A DNA stretch of 64,000 nucleotides from Bacillota bacterium. Its GTDB lineage: Bacteria; Bacillota; Clostridia; Christensenellales; CAG-138. The stretch covers positions 51,834-115,833 of the forward strand of contig JAEESS010000002.1 in the NCBI GenBank assembly GCA_016286445.1. Reading direction: 5' to 3'. Below the pieces are notes generated by a model. It saw only the letters and a program-made list of their open reading frames with translations. It ran no database searches and was not told the DNA's origin. The translations under genes were made by a program, and so were the position numbers. Below are positions 28,713 through 37,654 of the stretch, in pieces (position 1 is the first letter of the stretch; each line of letters opens with the position of its first letter).

Positions 28713-30386
28713 GTGCTCACTCGTTTACAAGTTACGAATATTGCTTTGATAGATAAGTCCGACATTGCTTTCGATGCGGGCTTTTCTGTATTGACAGGCG
28801 AAACGGGCGCGGGCAAATCGATCCTCATCGAATCGGTGAGCTTTGTGCTCGGCGAACGCGCAAGCCGCGAAAGCATTCGTACCGGCGCGGAAAAGGCGTC
28901 GGCGGAAGCGACCTTTCTGCTTTCCGCAGATTCGCCGGTACGCGCGTATTTGTCCGAGCAGCAGCTGGACAACGGGGACGAGCTCGTCCTGTATCGGGAG
29001 CTTTCATTGAGCGGTCGAAATGTCTGCCGGGTGAACGGCGTACTGGTCGGTACGGCGGAGCTGAAGGCGATCGGCGATCTGCTCGTTGATCTGCACGGAC
29101 AGCACGCGCATCAGTCGCTTCTGAATCCCGAAACGCATCTTCAGCTGATCGACGCGTATGCAAAGAGCGACGTCGACGGGCTCAAAACGCGCGTGGAGGA
29201 GGCGCGGCAATCGGCATTGCAGGCGGAACGCGCGCTTGCAACCTTGAAAAACGGACTTCGGGAACGCGAACGCAGGGTCGATGCGATCCGATTCCAGATG
29301 AAGGAGATCGATGCGGTGTCTCCCGTCGACGGCGAGGAGGAACAGCTGGAAGCGGATCGGCTGCGCATGCGCAATGCGGAAACGATCTCGGAAGGACTGA
29401 ACGCCGCGTACGACGCGCTGTTTTCGGAGGGCGGCGCGCTTTCGACGCTCACCGACGCGCGGGAAGCGCTGAACCGGATCGGAGAATTTGACGAATCCTA
29501 CCGGAAGCTGTCCGAACGCACCGATGAAGCGTATTATTCTCTGGAGGACGTCGCCTATGAACTGCGTGACGGACGCGATGCGTTCCGCTTCGATCCCGAT
29601 CTTCTCGAACAGACGGAAAGCCGGCTTGCCGCTTTGCAGAATCTGAAGCGCAAATACGGCGCCGCGATCGCGGATATCCTTGCTTACCGGGAGAAGATCG
29701 AAAACGAATACCGGATCCTGAGCGACGGCGACAATCAGATCGAAACGCTGGAAAAAGCGTATCGGGAGGCTGTCGATACCTTCGGAACACTTGCAAAGGA
29801 ACTCTCCGATCGCCGCAAGGCAGCGGCAAAGAAACTGATGAGGGAGACGATCGCGGAACTGAACGGCATGGGCATGCCGCATGCCGCAATGGAAACGGCG
29901 TTTACGGAAATTCCGAAGGAGCAGCTTGCCGAAACCGGCATCGACGAAGCAATGTTTTTGCTGTCCGCAAACCGCGGCGAACCGGTCAAGCCGCTCATCA
30001 AAGTCGCAAGCGGAGGCGAGATGTCGCGCATCATGCTGGCGATGAAGGCGGCGCTGTCCGACGCGGATCGCATCGAAACGCTGATATTCGATGAGATCGA
30101 TACCGGCATCTCGGGCATGGTTGCAAACGCGGTAGCGGAGAAAATGCGCGCACTCGGACGCAAGCGTCAGGTCCTCTGTGTGACGCATCTTCCGCAGATC
30201 GCCGCGTATGCCGATGCACAGTATGTCGCCTATAAGTATTCTGACGCGGAGAAAACGCACAGCATAACGAGACGGCTCACTGAGGCGGAACGCCCGAAGG
30301 AGATCGCGCGGATCATGGGAAGCGACGAGAACGACGCCGCGGCAATGAAGCACGCAAAACAGCTCCTGGAAGCGGCAAAGAAATAA
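28713..30386 (+). CDS. recN: DNA repair protein RecN
   Basis: GTG start; LTGETGAGKSILIESVSFVLGERA; DLHGQHAHQSLL; VASGGEMSRIMLAMK; FDEIDTGISG; VTHLPQIA. Confidence 0.97.
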   Translation: MLTRLQVTNIALIDKSDIAFDAGFSVLTGETGAGKSILIESVSFVLGERASRESIRTGAEKASAEATFLLSADSPVRAYLSEQQLDNGDELVLYRELSLSGRNVCRVNGVLVGTAELKAIGDLLVDLHGQHAHQSLLNPETHLQLIDAYAKSDVDGLKTRVEEARQSALQAERALATLKNGLRERERRVDAIRFQMKEIDAVSPVDGEEEQLEADRLRMRNAETISEGLNAAYDALFSEGGALSTLTDAREALNRIGEFDESYRKLSERTDEAYYSLEDVAYELRDGRDAFRFDPDLLEQTESRLAALQNLKRKYGAAIADILAYREKIENEYRILSDGDNQIETLEKAYREAVDTFGTLAKELSDRRKAAAKKLMRETIAELNGMGMPHAAMETAFTEIPKEQLAETGIDEAMFLLSANRGEPVKPLIKVASGGEMSRIMLAMKAALSDADRIETLIFDEIDTGISGMVANAVAEKMRALGRKRQVLCVTHLPQIAAYADAQYVAYKYSDAEKTHSITRRLTEAERPKEIARIMGSDENDAAAMKHAKQLLEAAKK

Positions 30387-30401
30387 ACAGCGTATACACG
30401 G

Positions 30402-30427
30402 AAAGACCTCGCACAGAGGTCTTTTTT
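30402..30427 (+). terminator. Intrinsic terminator after recN
   Basis: aaagacctcgcacagaggtctttttt. Confidence 0.8.
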
Positions 30428-30476
30428 GTATGCTTTCCGTCATTCGGCGCACCCTATCGAAAAAGGAGTTGACGGA

Positions 30477-31676
30477 ATGAAACGGTTATTTCGCATTATC
30501 AGTCTGATCGCCGCGGCGGTGCTTCTCGGCTGGTATGCTTCGCCGCAGGTATATCGCGTGCTGCATCTGCCGGATGCAGTCGATCCGAACACGGATCTTT
30601 CGGCGCCTGCGCTTGCGGCGGAAACGGCGAACGCGCGTTTGGTGCGGGAAAGCGGCGATGAACGGATCGGATCTCAAACGACGCGCACGGCGCGGATCAG
30701 GCTGTTCGGTGTTCTGCCGCTGAGAGACGTGCTTGTTTCTTCAAGCCGCCGAACGTATCAGCTCGGCGGAAAAGCGATCGGCGTGATCCTCCGTACCGAA
30801 GGCGTGCAGATCGTCGGCTTTGAAAAGATCGACACGCCATCCGGCGCCGTCTGCCCGGCGGCGTCTTCGGGACTTCGGGAAGGGGACATGATCGTTGCGC
30901 TGAACGGACAGCGGGTTTTCGACTCCGATTCCTTTTCCGCACTTTGCAAAGCGTCGGATATGACCTGCACGCTGACGTATCTGCGCGACGGAGAACCGCA
31001 GACAGCAACGCTGACCTTTGCGGTGGATGCTGCCGGCGAAAAGCGGATCGGCGCATGGGTGCGCGACAGCACGTCCGGCATCGGCACGCTTTCGTTCTGC
31101 GATCGGACGAGCGGCGCGTTTGCGGCGCTTGGGCATGGCGTTGCGGACGTCGACACGCAGAAGCTTCTTGCGCCGGCAACGGGCTTTATCACCGACGCGT
31201 CGATCCTTCGGATCCGAAAGAGCAGCGGAGAAAACGCGGGAGAGCTGATCGGTCAGTTTTCGGTCGACAGTCAGGATGCGATCGGAACGGTTGAACGGAA
31301 CACGGTCTTCGGCATCGGAGGCACGCTCTCATCGGTTTCGGAGTTGGACGCAGGGACCGCCGAGCTTGCTCCGAGGGGTGCGGCGCATAAGGGAGATGCA
31401 TATATTCTGTCCACCGTGGACGGCGGCGTATCCTCCTATTCCGTACGCGTGATCCGCGTGGATGTGCAGTCCTCGCCGGACACGCAGGGAATGATGATCG
31501 AGATCACCGATCCCGAACTGCTCGAAAAAACCGGCGGCATTGTTCAGGGCATGAGCGGAAGCCCGCTGATCCAGGACGGAAGGCTGATCGGCGTCGTTAC
31601 GCATGTGTTCCTGAGCAGACCGACGCGCGGATACTGTCTGTACGCGGAATGGATGGCAAACGAGCTGATCCCGTAA
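30477..31676 (+). CDS. spoIVB: SpoIVB peptidase (PDZ + S55)
   Basis: GLREGDMIVALNGQ PDZ; GHGVADVDT; GIVQGMSGSPLIQDGRLIGVVTHVF; recN-spoIVB synteny. Confidence 0.95.
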   Translation: MKRLFRIISLIAAAVLLGWYASPQVYRVLHLPDAVDPNTDLSAPALAAETANARLVRESGDERIGSQTTRTARIRLFGVLPLRDVLVSSSRRTYQLGGKAIGVILRTEGVQIVGFEKIDTPSGAVCPAASSGLREGDMIVALNGQRVFDSDSFSALCKASDMTCTLTYLRDGEPQTATLTFAVDAAGEKRIGAWVRDSTSGIGTLSFCDRTSGAFAALGHGVADVDTQKLLAPATGFITDASILRIRKSSGENAGELIGQFSVDSQDAIGTVERNTVFGIGGTLSSVSELDAGTAELAPRGAAHKGDAYILSTVDGGVSSYSVRVIRVDVQSSPDTQGMMIEITDPELLEKTGGIVQGMSGSPLIQDGRLIGVVTHVFLSRPTRGYCLYAEWMANELIP

Positions 31677-31688
31677 ATACCGTCGTTC

Positions 31689-31717
31689 TTAACCGAATTA
31701 CCGAAAAACGACATAAT
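31689..31717 (+). promoter_or_regulatory. Candidate promoter TTAACC-N17-CATAAT
   Basis: Upstream of the Spo0A-like gene; weak -35. Confidence 0.35.
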
Positions 31718-31778
31718 AAACCGGTAGATTATTCTTTGCGCATCGTGCAGAATGAGATCGAACGAGGGGGGAGTGCGG

Positions 31779-32507
31779 ATGCGTGTGATGCTATTGACAA
31801 GCGATCGGAAAACGGCGCAGCTTTATTCGGACGCGGCGGAGGAAACGAGCGCTCTGCGCCTTTGCGTGATGAAACACATCGGACAGGTATTGGAGCGGCT
31901 GTTTCGCGATCCGTTTGACGCGCTGCTTTCCGACGATGTGAGCGTTCTGCAGACGCAGATACGAAAATGCCGTGTCCGTTGGCCTGCGCATACCTTTCTG
32001 CTGATCGACAGACCGATCGGAACGCGGCAGCTGCCGCAGACGCTGACGTATTGCTTTTTGAAGGACGGCGATCCGAAGGAGATACTGCGGCAGATCGCGT
32101 GCTTCCCGAACGGCGCAAGTCGACGCCGGGATCCGGAAGCGGAGATATCGTGCTTTTTGCAGCAGACGGGCGTTCCGGTTTCCCTGTACGGGTTTGCGTA
32201 TCTTCGGATCGCGCTTCGCGTCCTGCTTTCGGTGAAAGAACTGCTTGACGTAAGCGCGATCGACGATCTCTATGCGCTGATATCGGCAATGACCGGAGTC
32301 GACGCGAATGCTGCGGAGCATGCCATCCGCCATGCGATCGATACGGCGTGGATGCGCGCGGACACAGACCTGCTCGACAAACTGTTCGGATATACGGTCC
32401 GATCGGATCGCGGCGCGCCTTCAAACGCGGCGTTCCTGTTTGGGACCGCAGATCATATCAGAGTGATAAGGGAGGGGAATCGGTATGACGCTGAAGGAAT
32501 CGCATGA
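31779..32507 (+). CDS. Spo0A-family response regulator with divergent/degenerate receiver domain
   Basis: C-terminal Spo0A_C-like ISCFLQQTGVPVSLYGFAYLRIALRVLL...AAEHAIRHAIDTAWMRADTDLLDKLFGYTV...PSNAAFL; directly after spoIVB; SD gggggga. Confidence 0.8.
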   Translation: MRVMLLTSDRKTAQLYSDAAEETSALRLCVMKHIGQVLERLFRDPFDALLSDDVSVLQTQIRKCRVRWPAHTFLLIDRPIGTRQLPQTLTYCFLKDGDPKEILRQIACFPNGASRRRDPEAEISCFLQQTGVPVSLYGFAYLRIALRVLLSVKELLDVSAIDDLYALISAMTGVDANAAEHAIRHAIDTAWMRADTDLLDKLFGYTVRSDRGAPSNAAFLFGTADHIRVIREGNRYDAEGIA

Positions 32508-32967
32508 AATGGAGGACGATCTGAGATCAAGATACAGCGATCCCGATGCGTTGCTTGACGCAACGATCAACGCGGTCATGCGTGCATTGTGTGTTCCGGC
32601 AAAGCTTTTGGGGTATCGCTATATCTTTCTTGCGGTGCGGTTTATCCGTACGCGGCCTCCGCTGCTGCGAAGCACGACGAAGAAGGAGCTGTATCCCTAT
32701 ATCGAACAGTGCATGAATACGACGAAACCGATGATCATGCGTACCATGCACTATGCGATCGAACGCGCATGGAAACGCGCGGATCCGGATGTTCTGTATT
32801 CCTATTTCGGACTGCGCGGAAAGAATCTCAAGGATACGCCCGGCAATATCGAATATGTATATCTCGTTGCGGAACGCGTGCGGCTGATCATCGGCGATCC
32901 GGCGTGGGAGGAGCATTACGAACGCGTTATGGCGGAAATGAGCAAGATCTATCCTTGGTTAAACTGA
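32485..32967 (+). CDS. Receiver-less Spo0A C-terminal-domain-like DNA-binding protein
   Basis: VMRALCVPAKLLGYRYIFLAVRFI...LYPYIEQCMNTTKPMIMRTMHYAIERAWKRADPDVLYSYFGLRG...VAERVRLI aligns along the length of Spo0A_C; 23-nt overlap with preceding gene. Confidence 0.72.
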   Translation: MTLKESHEMEDDLRSRYSDPDALLDATINAVMRALCVPAKLLGYRYIFLAVRFIRTRPPLLRSTTKKELYPYIEQCMNTTKPMIMRTMHYAIERAWKRADPDVLYSYFGLRGKNLKDTPGNIEYVYLVAERVRLIIGDPAWEEHYERVMAEMSKIYPWLN

Positions 32968-33025
32968 TTGACGAACGGTACCGGATATGTTAAAATTATA
33001 TAAAATTGAACATAGAGGTATCGAT

Positions 33026-34201
33026 ATGAAGAAAAGAGCGATTCTGATTGTTTTGGACAGCGCGGGGATCGGCGCATTGCCGGACGCCGCGGATTTCGGC
33101 GATGAAGGCGCCAACACCATCTGCAACATCTATGAAAAGCGAGGATATTTGAACGTCCCGAACATGCGCAGGCTCGGGCTTGCGCATATCGACGGCTGTC
33201 GGCTTCCGAAGGAGGACGGCGAACTGATCGGAAGCTATGCAAAGTGTGCGGAACAGACGCATGCAAAGGACACCACCTGCGGGCATTGGGAGATGGCGGG
33301 TCTTGCGCTGGATGAAGCGTTCAAGACCTATCCGAACGGCTTCCCGAAGGCATTCATGGACGCGTTTGAGCAGAGGATCGGCCGCGGCACGCTCGGCAAC
33401 GTCGTCGCAAGCGGTACGCAGATCATTCAGGAGCTCGGCGATGAGCATGTGAAGACCGGCAAACCGATCATCTACACCAGCGCGGACAGCGTGTTCCAGA
33501 TCGCGGCGCATGAGGAGATCATTCCGCTTCCCGAACTGTACCGGATCTGCGAGATCGCGCGGGAGATGCTCACCGGCGAATACCTCGTCGGACGCGTGAT
33601 CGCGCGACCGTTCTTAGGCGGCAGCGGCGATTACAAGCGCACGGAAAACCGCAAGGATTACGCAGTTGCGCCGTTCAAGGACACGATCCTGGACGGGCTT
33701 GCAAATAAGGGCATGGACGTGGTCGGCATCGGCAAGATCGAAGATATCTTCTGCCATCGCGGGATCACGACCGTCGATCACACCAAAAACAATCCGGACG
33801 GCATCCGCGCGACGCAGCGATTTTTGGACAAGGGAACAGGGGATTTCATCTTCACAAACCTCGTTGATACCGATATGCTTTACGGACATCGCAACGATTG
33901 GGAGGGCTACGCAAAAGCGCTCGAATACTTCGACGCGCATTTGCCCGAAATGTACCTTTCCATGCAGGAGGGCGATATTCTGATGGTCACCGCAGACCAC
34001 GGCTGCGATCCGACATATCCGGGGACCGACCATACGCGCGAGTATATCCCGCTTCTCATCTGCGGCAAGCATATCAAACACGGCGTCAATCTCGGCGTCC
34101 GGAAGCAGTTTTCGGACATCGGCGCAACGGTTTACGAATACCTGACCGGCGAAAGCTGGCGGGAAGGCGAATCATTCTTAATGGATATCTGGGAGGATTG
34201 A
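33026..34201 (+). CDS. deoB: Phosphopentomutase
   Basis: LIVLDSAGIGALPDAADFGDEGANT; DTTCGHWEMAGL; TADHGCDPTYPGTDHTREYIPLL. Confidence 0.96.
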   Translation: MKKRAILIVLDSAGIGALPDAADFGDEGANTICNIYEKRGYLNVPNMRRLGLAHIDGCRLPKEDGELIGSYAKCAEQTHAKDTTCGHWEMAGLALDEAFKTYPNGFPKAFMDAFEQRIGRGTLGNVVASGTQIIQELGDEHVKTGKPIIYTSADSVFQIAAHEEIIPLPELYRICEIAREMLTGEYLVGRVIARPFLGGSGDYKRTENRKDYAVAPFKDTILDGLANKGMDVVGIGKIEDIFCHRGITTVDHTKNNPDGIRATQRFLDKGTGDFIFTNLVDTDMLYGHRNDWEGYAKALEYFDAHLPEMYLSMQEGDILMVTADHGCDPTYPGTDHTREYIPLLICGKHIKHGVNLGVRKQFSDIGATVYEYLTGESWREGESFLMDIWED

Positions 34202-34202
34202 C

Positions 34203-35027
34203 ATGGAAGACATCATGAACATCATCAACAATGCGGTCGCTCTGCTCAAAGAGAAGGGCGCGGACAAAGCGACGGTCGGCTTGATCCTCGGCAGCGGGCT
34301 CGGCGATTATGCGGAAACGCTCGACAACAAACGCTTCGTCAATTACGCCGATATCGAGGGATATCCGGTATCCGGCGTCATCGGGCACAAGAACCGTTTC
34401 GTGATCGGCGAAAAATACGGAAAGACGATCATCGCGATGCAGGGACGTTTCCACTATTACGAGGGCTATCCGCAGGCGCTGCTTTCGCTCGGCGTCCGCA
34501 CCATGAAAAAGCTCGGCGTCGAAAAGCTGCTCGTCACGAATGCGGCTGGCGGCGTCAACATGAATTATCATGCGGGCGATCTCATGGTGATTTCCGATCA
34601 TATCAACCTGTCCGGCTCGAATCCCCTGATCGGCAAAAACCTTGACGAGTTCGGACCGCGTTTTCCGGATCAGAGCAACGTCTATGACAAGAACCTCCGC
34701 GCAAGGCTCATCGAGCTTGCAAAGAGCCGGGGAATTGCCATGCAGGAAGGCGTCTATCTGATGATGTCCGGTCCGTGCTATGAAACGCCTGCGGAGATCC
34801 GTATGGCGCGGATCATCGGCGCGGACGCGGTCGGCATGTCCACGATCCCGGAAACCATGTGCGCGGCGCACTGCGGGATCAAGGTCGTCGGCGTCAGTCT
34901 GATCACCAATATGGCGGCGGGCGTTCTGGATCAGCCGCTTTCGCATGCGGAGGTGACCGAAACCGCGGCAAAAGCGACGGTGAAATTCACCGAACTGGTC
35001 GATCTCATCCTTTCGGAGCTCTTCTGA
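34203..35027 (+). CDS. punA: Purine nucleoside phosphorylase
   Basis: LILGSGLGDYAE; MQGRFHYYEGY; VTNAAGGVN; GPCYETPAEIRM. Confidence 0.95.
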   Translation: MEDIMNIINNAVALLKEKGADKATVGLILGSGLGDYAETLDNKRFVNYADIEGYPVSGVIGHKNRFVIGEKYGKTIIAMQGRFHYYEGYPQALLSLGVRTMKKLGVEKLLVTNAAGGVNMNYHAGDLMVISDHINLSGSNPLIGKNLDEFGPRFPDQSNVYDKNLRARLIELAKSRGIAMQEGVYLMMSGPCYETPAEIRMARIIGADAVGMSTIPETMCAAHCGIKVVGVSLITNMAAGVLDQPLSHAEVTETAAKATVKFTELVDLILSELF

Positions 35028-35043
35028 GTCCGATCGAACAGTC

Positions 35044-35077
35044 AAAAAGACCGTGCCCGATCCGGACACGGTCTTTT
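35044..35077 (+). terminator. Intrinsic terminator
   Basis: aaaagaccgtgcccgatccggacacggtctttt. Confidence 0.8.
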
Positions 35078-35090
35078 GCTTGCTCAAAGG

Positions 35091-35987
35091 TTATGCGTTC
35101 TTCTTCGGATCGCCCGATTCCGGTTCATCGTCGAAGTTGAACGCGGAGGAGGGCATCGAAGACCCGGACACCTGCTGTTCTCTTGCCTTCTGCACCTTTT
35201 CCTTGTCTGTAAACTTACGCGTGATCAGGAACAGAGCGGCAAGTCCCAGAACGACGACGCCCAAAAGAACATAGTTCAGAATGCTCAGAAGCTTGGGACT
35301 GAAAGCGCCGTACAGCTTGGAGATGAAGGAACCGTCGTTCGCATCGGAACGCGTTTTGCCGAGGCTGGAAATATAGACGACGTGTCCGTTTGCCTTTTCT
35401 GCATCGCTCTTTGCATAGACCGGATTATCTTCCTCGTCGATCAGATCGGTCATCTCATAGTATTTTGAATAATCGACCGAACTGCCGCCGCAGCTCATCA
35501 GTCCGCCGCTCGTGACGGGGAACTTGGTCTGATCGCCCTTGTAGACGGAGTATGCCTTGTTGATGAACGCGGAGATCTCTTCCATTTCCATCTTCTGATT
35601 GTCGACCGAATACGGACCGTACGTCTTTTCGACGGTGGTGCCGCCGCCCATGCAGGACATGCCGCCTCCGGTCGTTTCGGTCGCCGTATAGGTCAGCGTG
35701 CCGTTTTCGAGCAGATCGCCGAAATTATCCTTGTATGCGTCCGTTACCCTGTAATATGTCATCTTGCTGGTATAGAGAACAGACTGTAAGCCGTTCACAA
35801 GCGCCATGAGCAGCATGATCGCCGCAAGCGCAAAATACAGGATGCGCATGTATTTCTTTGCCTGATCTTTAGAATCATCCTTAAAATTTTCCATGGAAAA
35901 CAGCCTGCCGCTGCCCTTGATCGCGCCGATCAGGACATAAATGCCCATTGCGGCAAGAAGAATCGGAAAAAGTGCTCCTAAACCCAT
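35091..35987 (-). CDS. Hypothetical multi-TM protein with Cys/Gly-rich ectodomain
   Basis: N-terminal hydrophobic segments and one C-terminal TM; SD aaaggag; no family recognised. Confidence 0.65.
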   Translation of the reverse strand: MGLGALFPILLAAMGIYVLIGAIKGSGRLFSMENFKDDSKDQAKKYMRILYFALAAIMLLMALVNGLQSVLYTSKMTYYRVTDAYKDNFGDLLENGTLTYTATETTGGGMSCMGGGTTVEKTYGPYSVDNQKMEMEEISAFINKAYSVYKGDQTKFPVTSGGLMSCGGSSVDYSKYYEMTDLIDEEDNPVYAKSDAEKANGHVVYISSLGKTRSDANDGSFISKLYGAFSPKLLSILNYVLLGVVVLGLAALFLITRKFTDKEKVQKAREQQVSGSSMPSSAFNFDDEPESGDPKKNA

Positions 35988-36026
35988 ATGTTTACTCCTT
36001 TCAATTGTTGCAGTTTATAACGCAGC

Positions 36027-37412
36027 TTACAGCTTCTTGAGCTTTGCGCCGTCTTTGGTATCCTCTACGGCAAAGCCCATGCCTTTGAGCTGTTCGCGGA
36101 TCTCGTCCGCTCTTGCCCAATCCTTTGCCTTTTTTGCTTCCTTGCGCGCCTCTAAAAGCGCCAAAGCCTCCTCCGGGAAATCTTCCTTCTTTTCCTTGAC
36201 AACCAGTCCCAGAACGCTGTTCAGCTCGGCATAGCGTGCCTTGACCGCTTCGATGGCGGCTTTCGTATGCGCGCCGGTCGCAAAGATGTTGATCCAGCGC
36301 GCGAAGTCGAACAGCACGCCCAAAGCATCCGCCGTATTGAGATCGTCGTCCATCGCATCGTTGAAACGATCGCGGAACGCGTCGAGCTTTGCGGCGACGT
36401 AGGAATCGTCGGCGCTTTCGTCGATCACGGTATCAAACAGACGGTCGCGCGCGGTGTAGAGACGGTTCAGACTCGTCACGGTCTGATCCATCAGCTCGCG
36501 GGAGAAATTGACCGGATTGCGGTAGTTTGCGGTCAGCAGGAACATGCGGACCGCTTCAAGATCGTATTCCTTCGCAATGTCGCGCACGGTGAAGAAATTG
36601 CCCAGGGACTTGCTCATCTTCTGATTGTCGATGTTGATGTAGCCGTTGTGCAGCCAGTAATGTACGAACGGCTTGCCCGTAGCGCCTTCGCTCTGCGCGA
36701 TCTCGTTCTCGTGATGCGGGAAAATCAGATCCATGCCGCCGCCGTGAATGTCAAACGTCTCGCCGAGGTATTTCATGCTCATGGCGGAGCACTCGATGTG
36801 CCAGCCGGGACGACCCTTGCCCCACGGGGAAGGCCAGCTCGGTTCGCCGGGCTTTTCACCCTTCCAAAGTGCAAAGTCCAAAGGATCGCGTTTCTGCTCG
36901 GTGGGGGAGATGCGTGCGCCGTTTTCCATGTCGTCGATGTTCTGCCCCTTGAGCTTTCCGTATCCGGGATCGCTGCGCACCGAAAAATACACGTCGCCGT
37001 TCTCGGTGGCGTAGGCATGACCCTTTTCGATCAGCTTTTTGACCAGCTTGATGATGTCGCCGATGTGCTCGGTTGCGCGCGGATTGACAGTTGCGCGTTC
37101 AATGCCCAATGCGTCCGCATCATGATAGTATTCCTTGATGAAGCGGTCGCCGAGCTCCTTGACGGTCGTGCCTTCCTTGTTGGCGCGATTGATCATTTTG
37201 TCGTCGATGTCGGTGAAATTCTGCACATATTTGACCTTGTAGCCGCGGTATTCAAGATACCGACGCATCGTATCGAACACGACAAACGGACGTGCGTTGC
37301 CGATATGGAAATAGTCGTACACAGTCGGTCCGCATACATACATGGAGATCTCGCCTTCCTTGATCGGAACGAGCGGTTCTTTTCTCCGGGTCATGGTATT
37401 GTAAACCTGCAT
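36027..37412 (-). CDS. cysS: Cysteinyl-tRNA synthetase
   Basis: YVCGPTVYDYFHIGNARPFVVFD; GWHIECSAMSMKYLG; KMSKSLGNFFTV. Confidence 0.97.
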   Translation of the reverse strand: MQVYNTMTRRKEPLVPIKEGEISMYVCGPTVYDYFHIGNARPFVVFDTMRRYLEYRGYKVKYVQNFTDIDDKMINRANKEGTTVKELGDRFIKEYYHDADALGIERATVNPRATEHIGDIIKLVKKLIEKGHAYATENGDVYFSVRSDPGYGKLKGQNIDDMENGARISPTEQKRDPLDFALWKGEKPGEPSWPSPWGKGRPGWHIECSAMSMKYLGETFDIHGGGMDLIFPHHENEIAQSEGATGKPFVHYWLHNGYINIDNQKMSKSLGNFFTVRDIAKEYDLEAVRMFLLTANYRNPVNFSRELMDQTVTSLNRLYTARDRLFDTVIDESADDSYVAAKLDAFRDRFNDAMDDDLNTADALGVLFDFARWINIFATGAHTKAAIEAVKARYAELNSVLGLVVKEKKEDFPEEALALLEARKEAKKAKDWARADEIREQLKGMGFAVEDTKDGAKLKKL

Positions 37413-37480
37413 AGCATCCTCCTCGAACCGCCGCTGGGATGCGTTTCGGAACGCATGCGCGAAACGGTGTTTTCTAAACC

Positions 37481-37509
37481 ATAATAAGGAAAAACGCTTG
37501 TTTTGTCAA
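37481..37509 (-). promoter_or_regulatory. Promoter TTGACA-N17-TATTAT for cysS
   Basis: Read on minus strand. Confidence 0.65.
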
Positions 37510-37516
37510 TAAGGAT

Positions 37517-37545
37517 TTGACGAACACGCCTTTTTGTACTATAAT
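37517..37545 (+). promoter_or_regulatory. Promoter TTGACG-N17-TATAAT for the cohesin-like gene
   Basis: Read directly. Confidence 0.7.
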
Positions 37546-37654
37546 ATCACACAAATATCGAATCTAAGCGGATGGCGCATGCGCATCGCCCGACAGCCCG
37601 GGTGCTGCGTGCAAGAACCGATATCGAACATACTATCAATTCGGAGGATCATAC

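Noticed and set aside
36267-37484. 405-aa plus-strand ORF
   Set aside because: Antisense to cysS, which carries all class I signature motifs.
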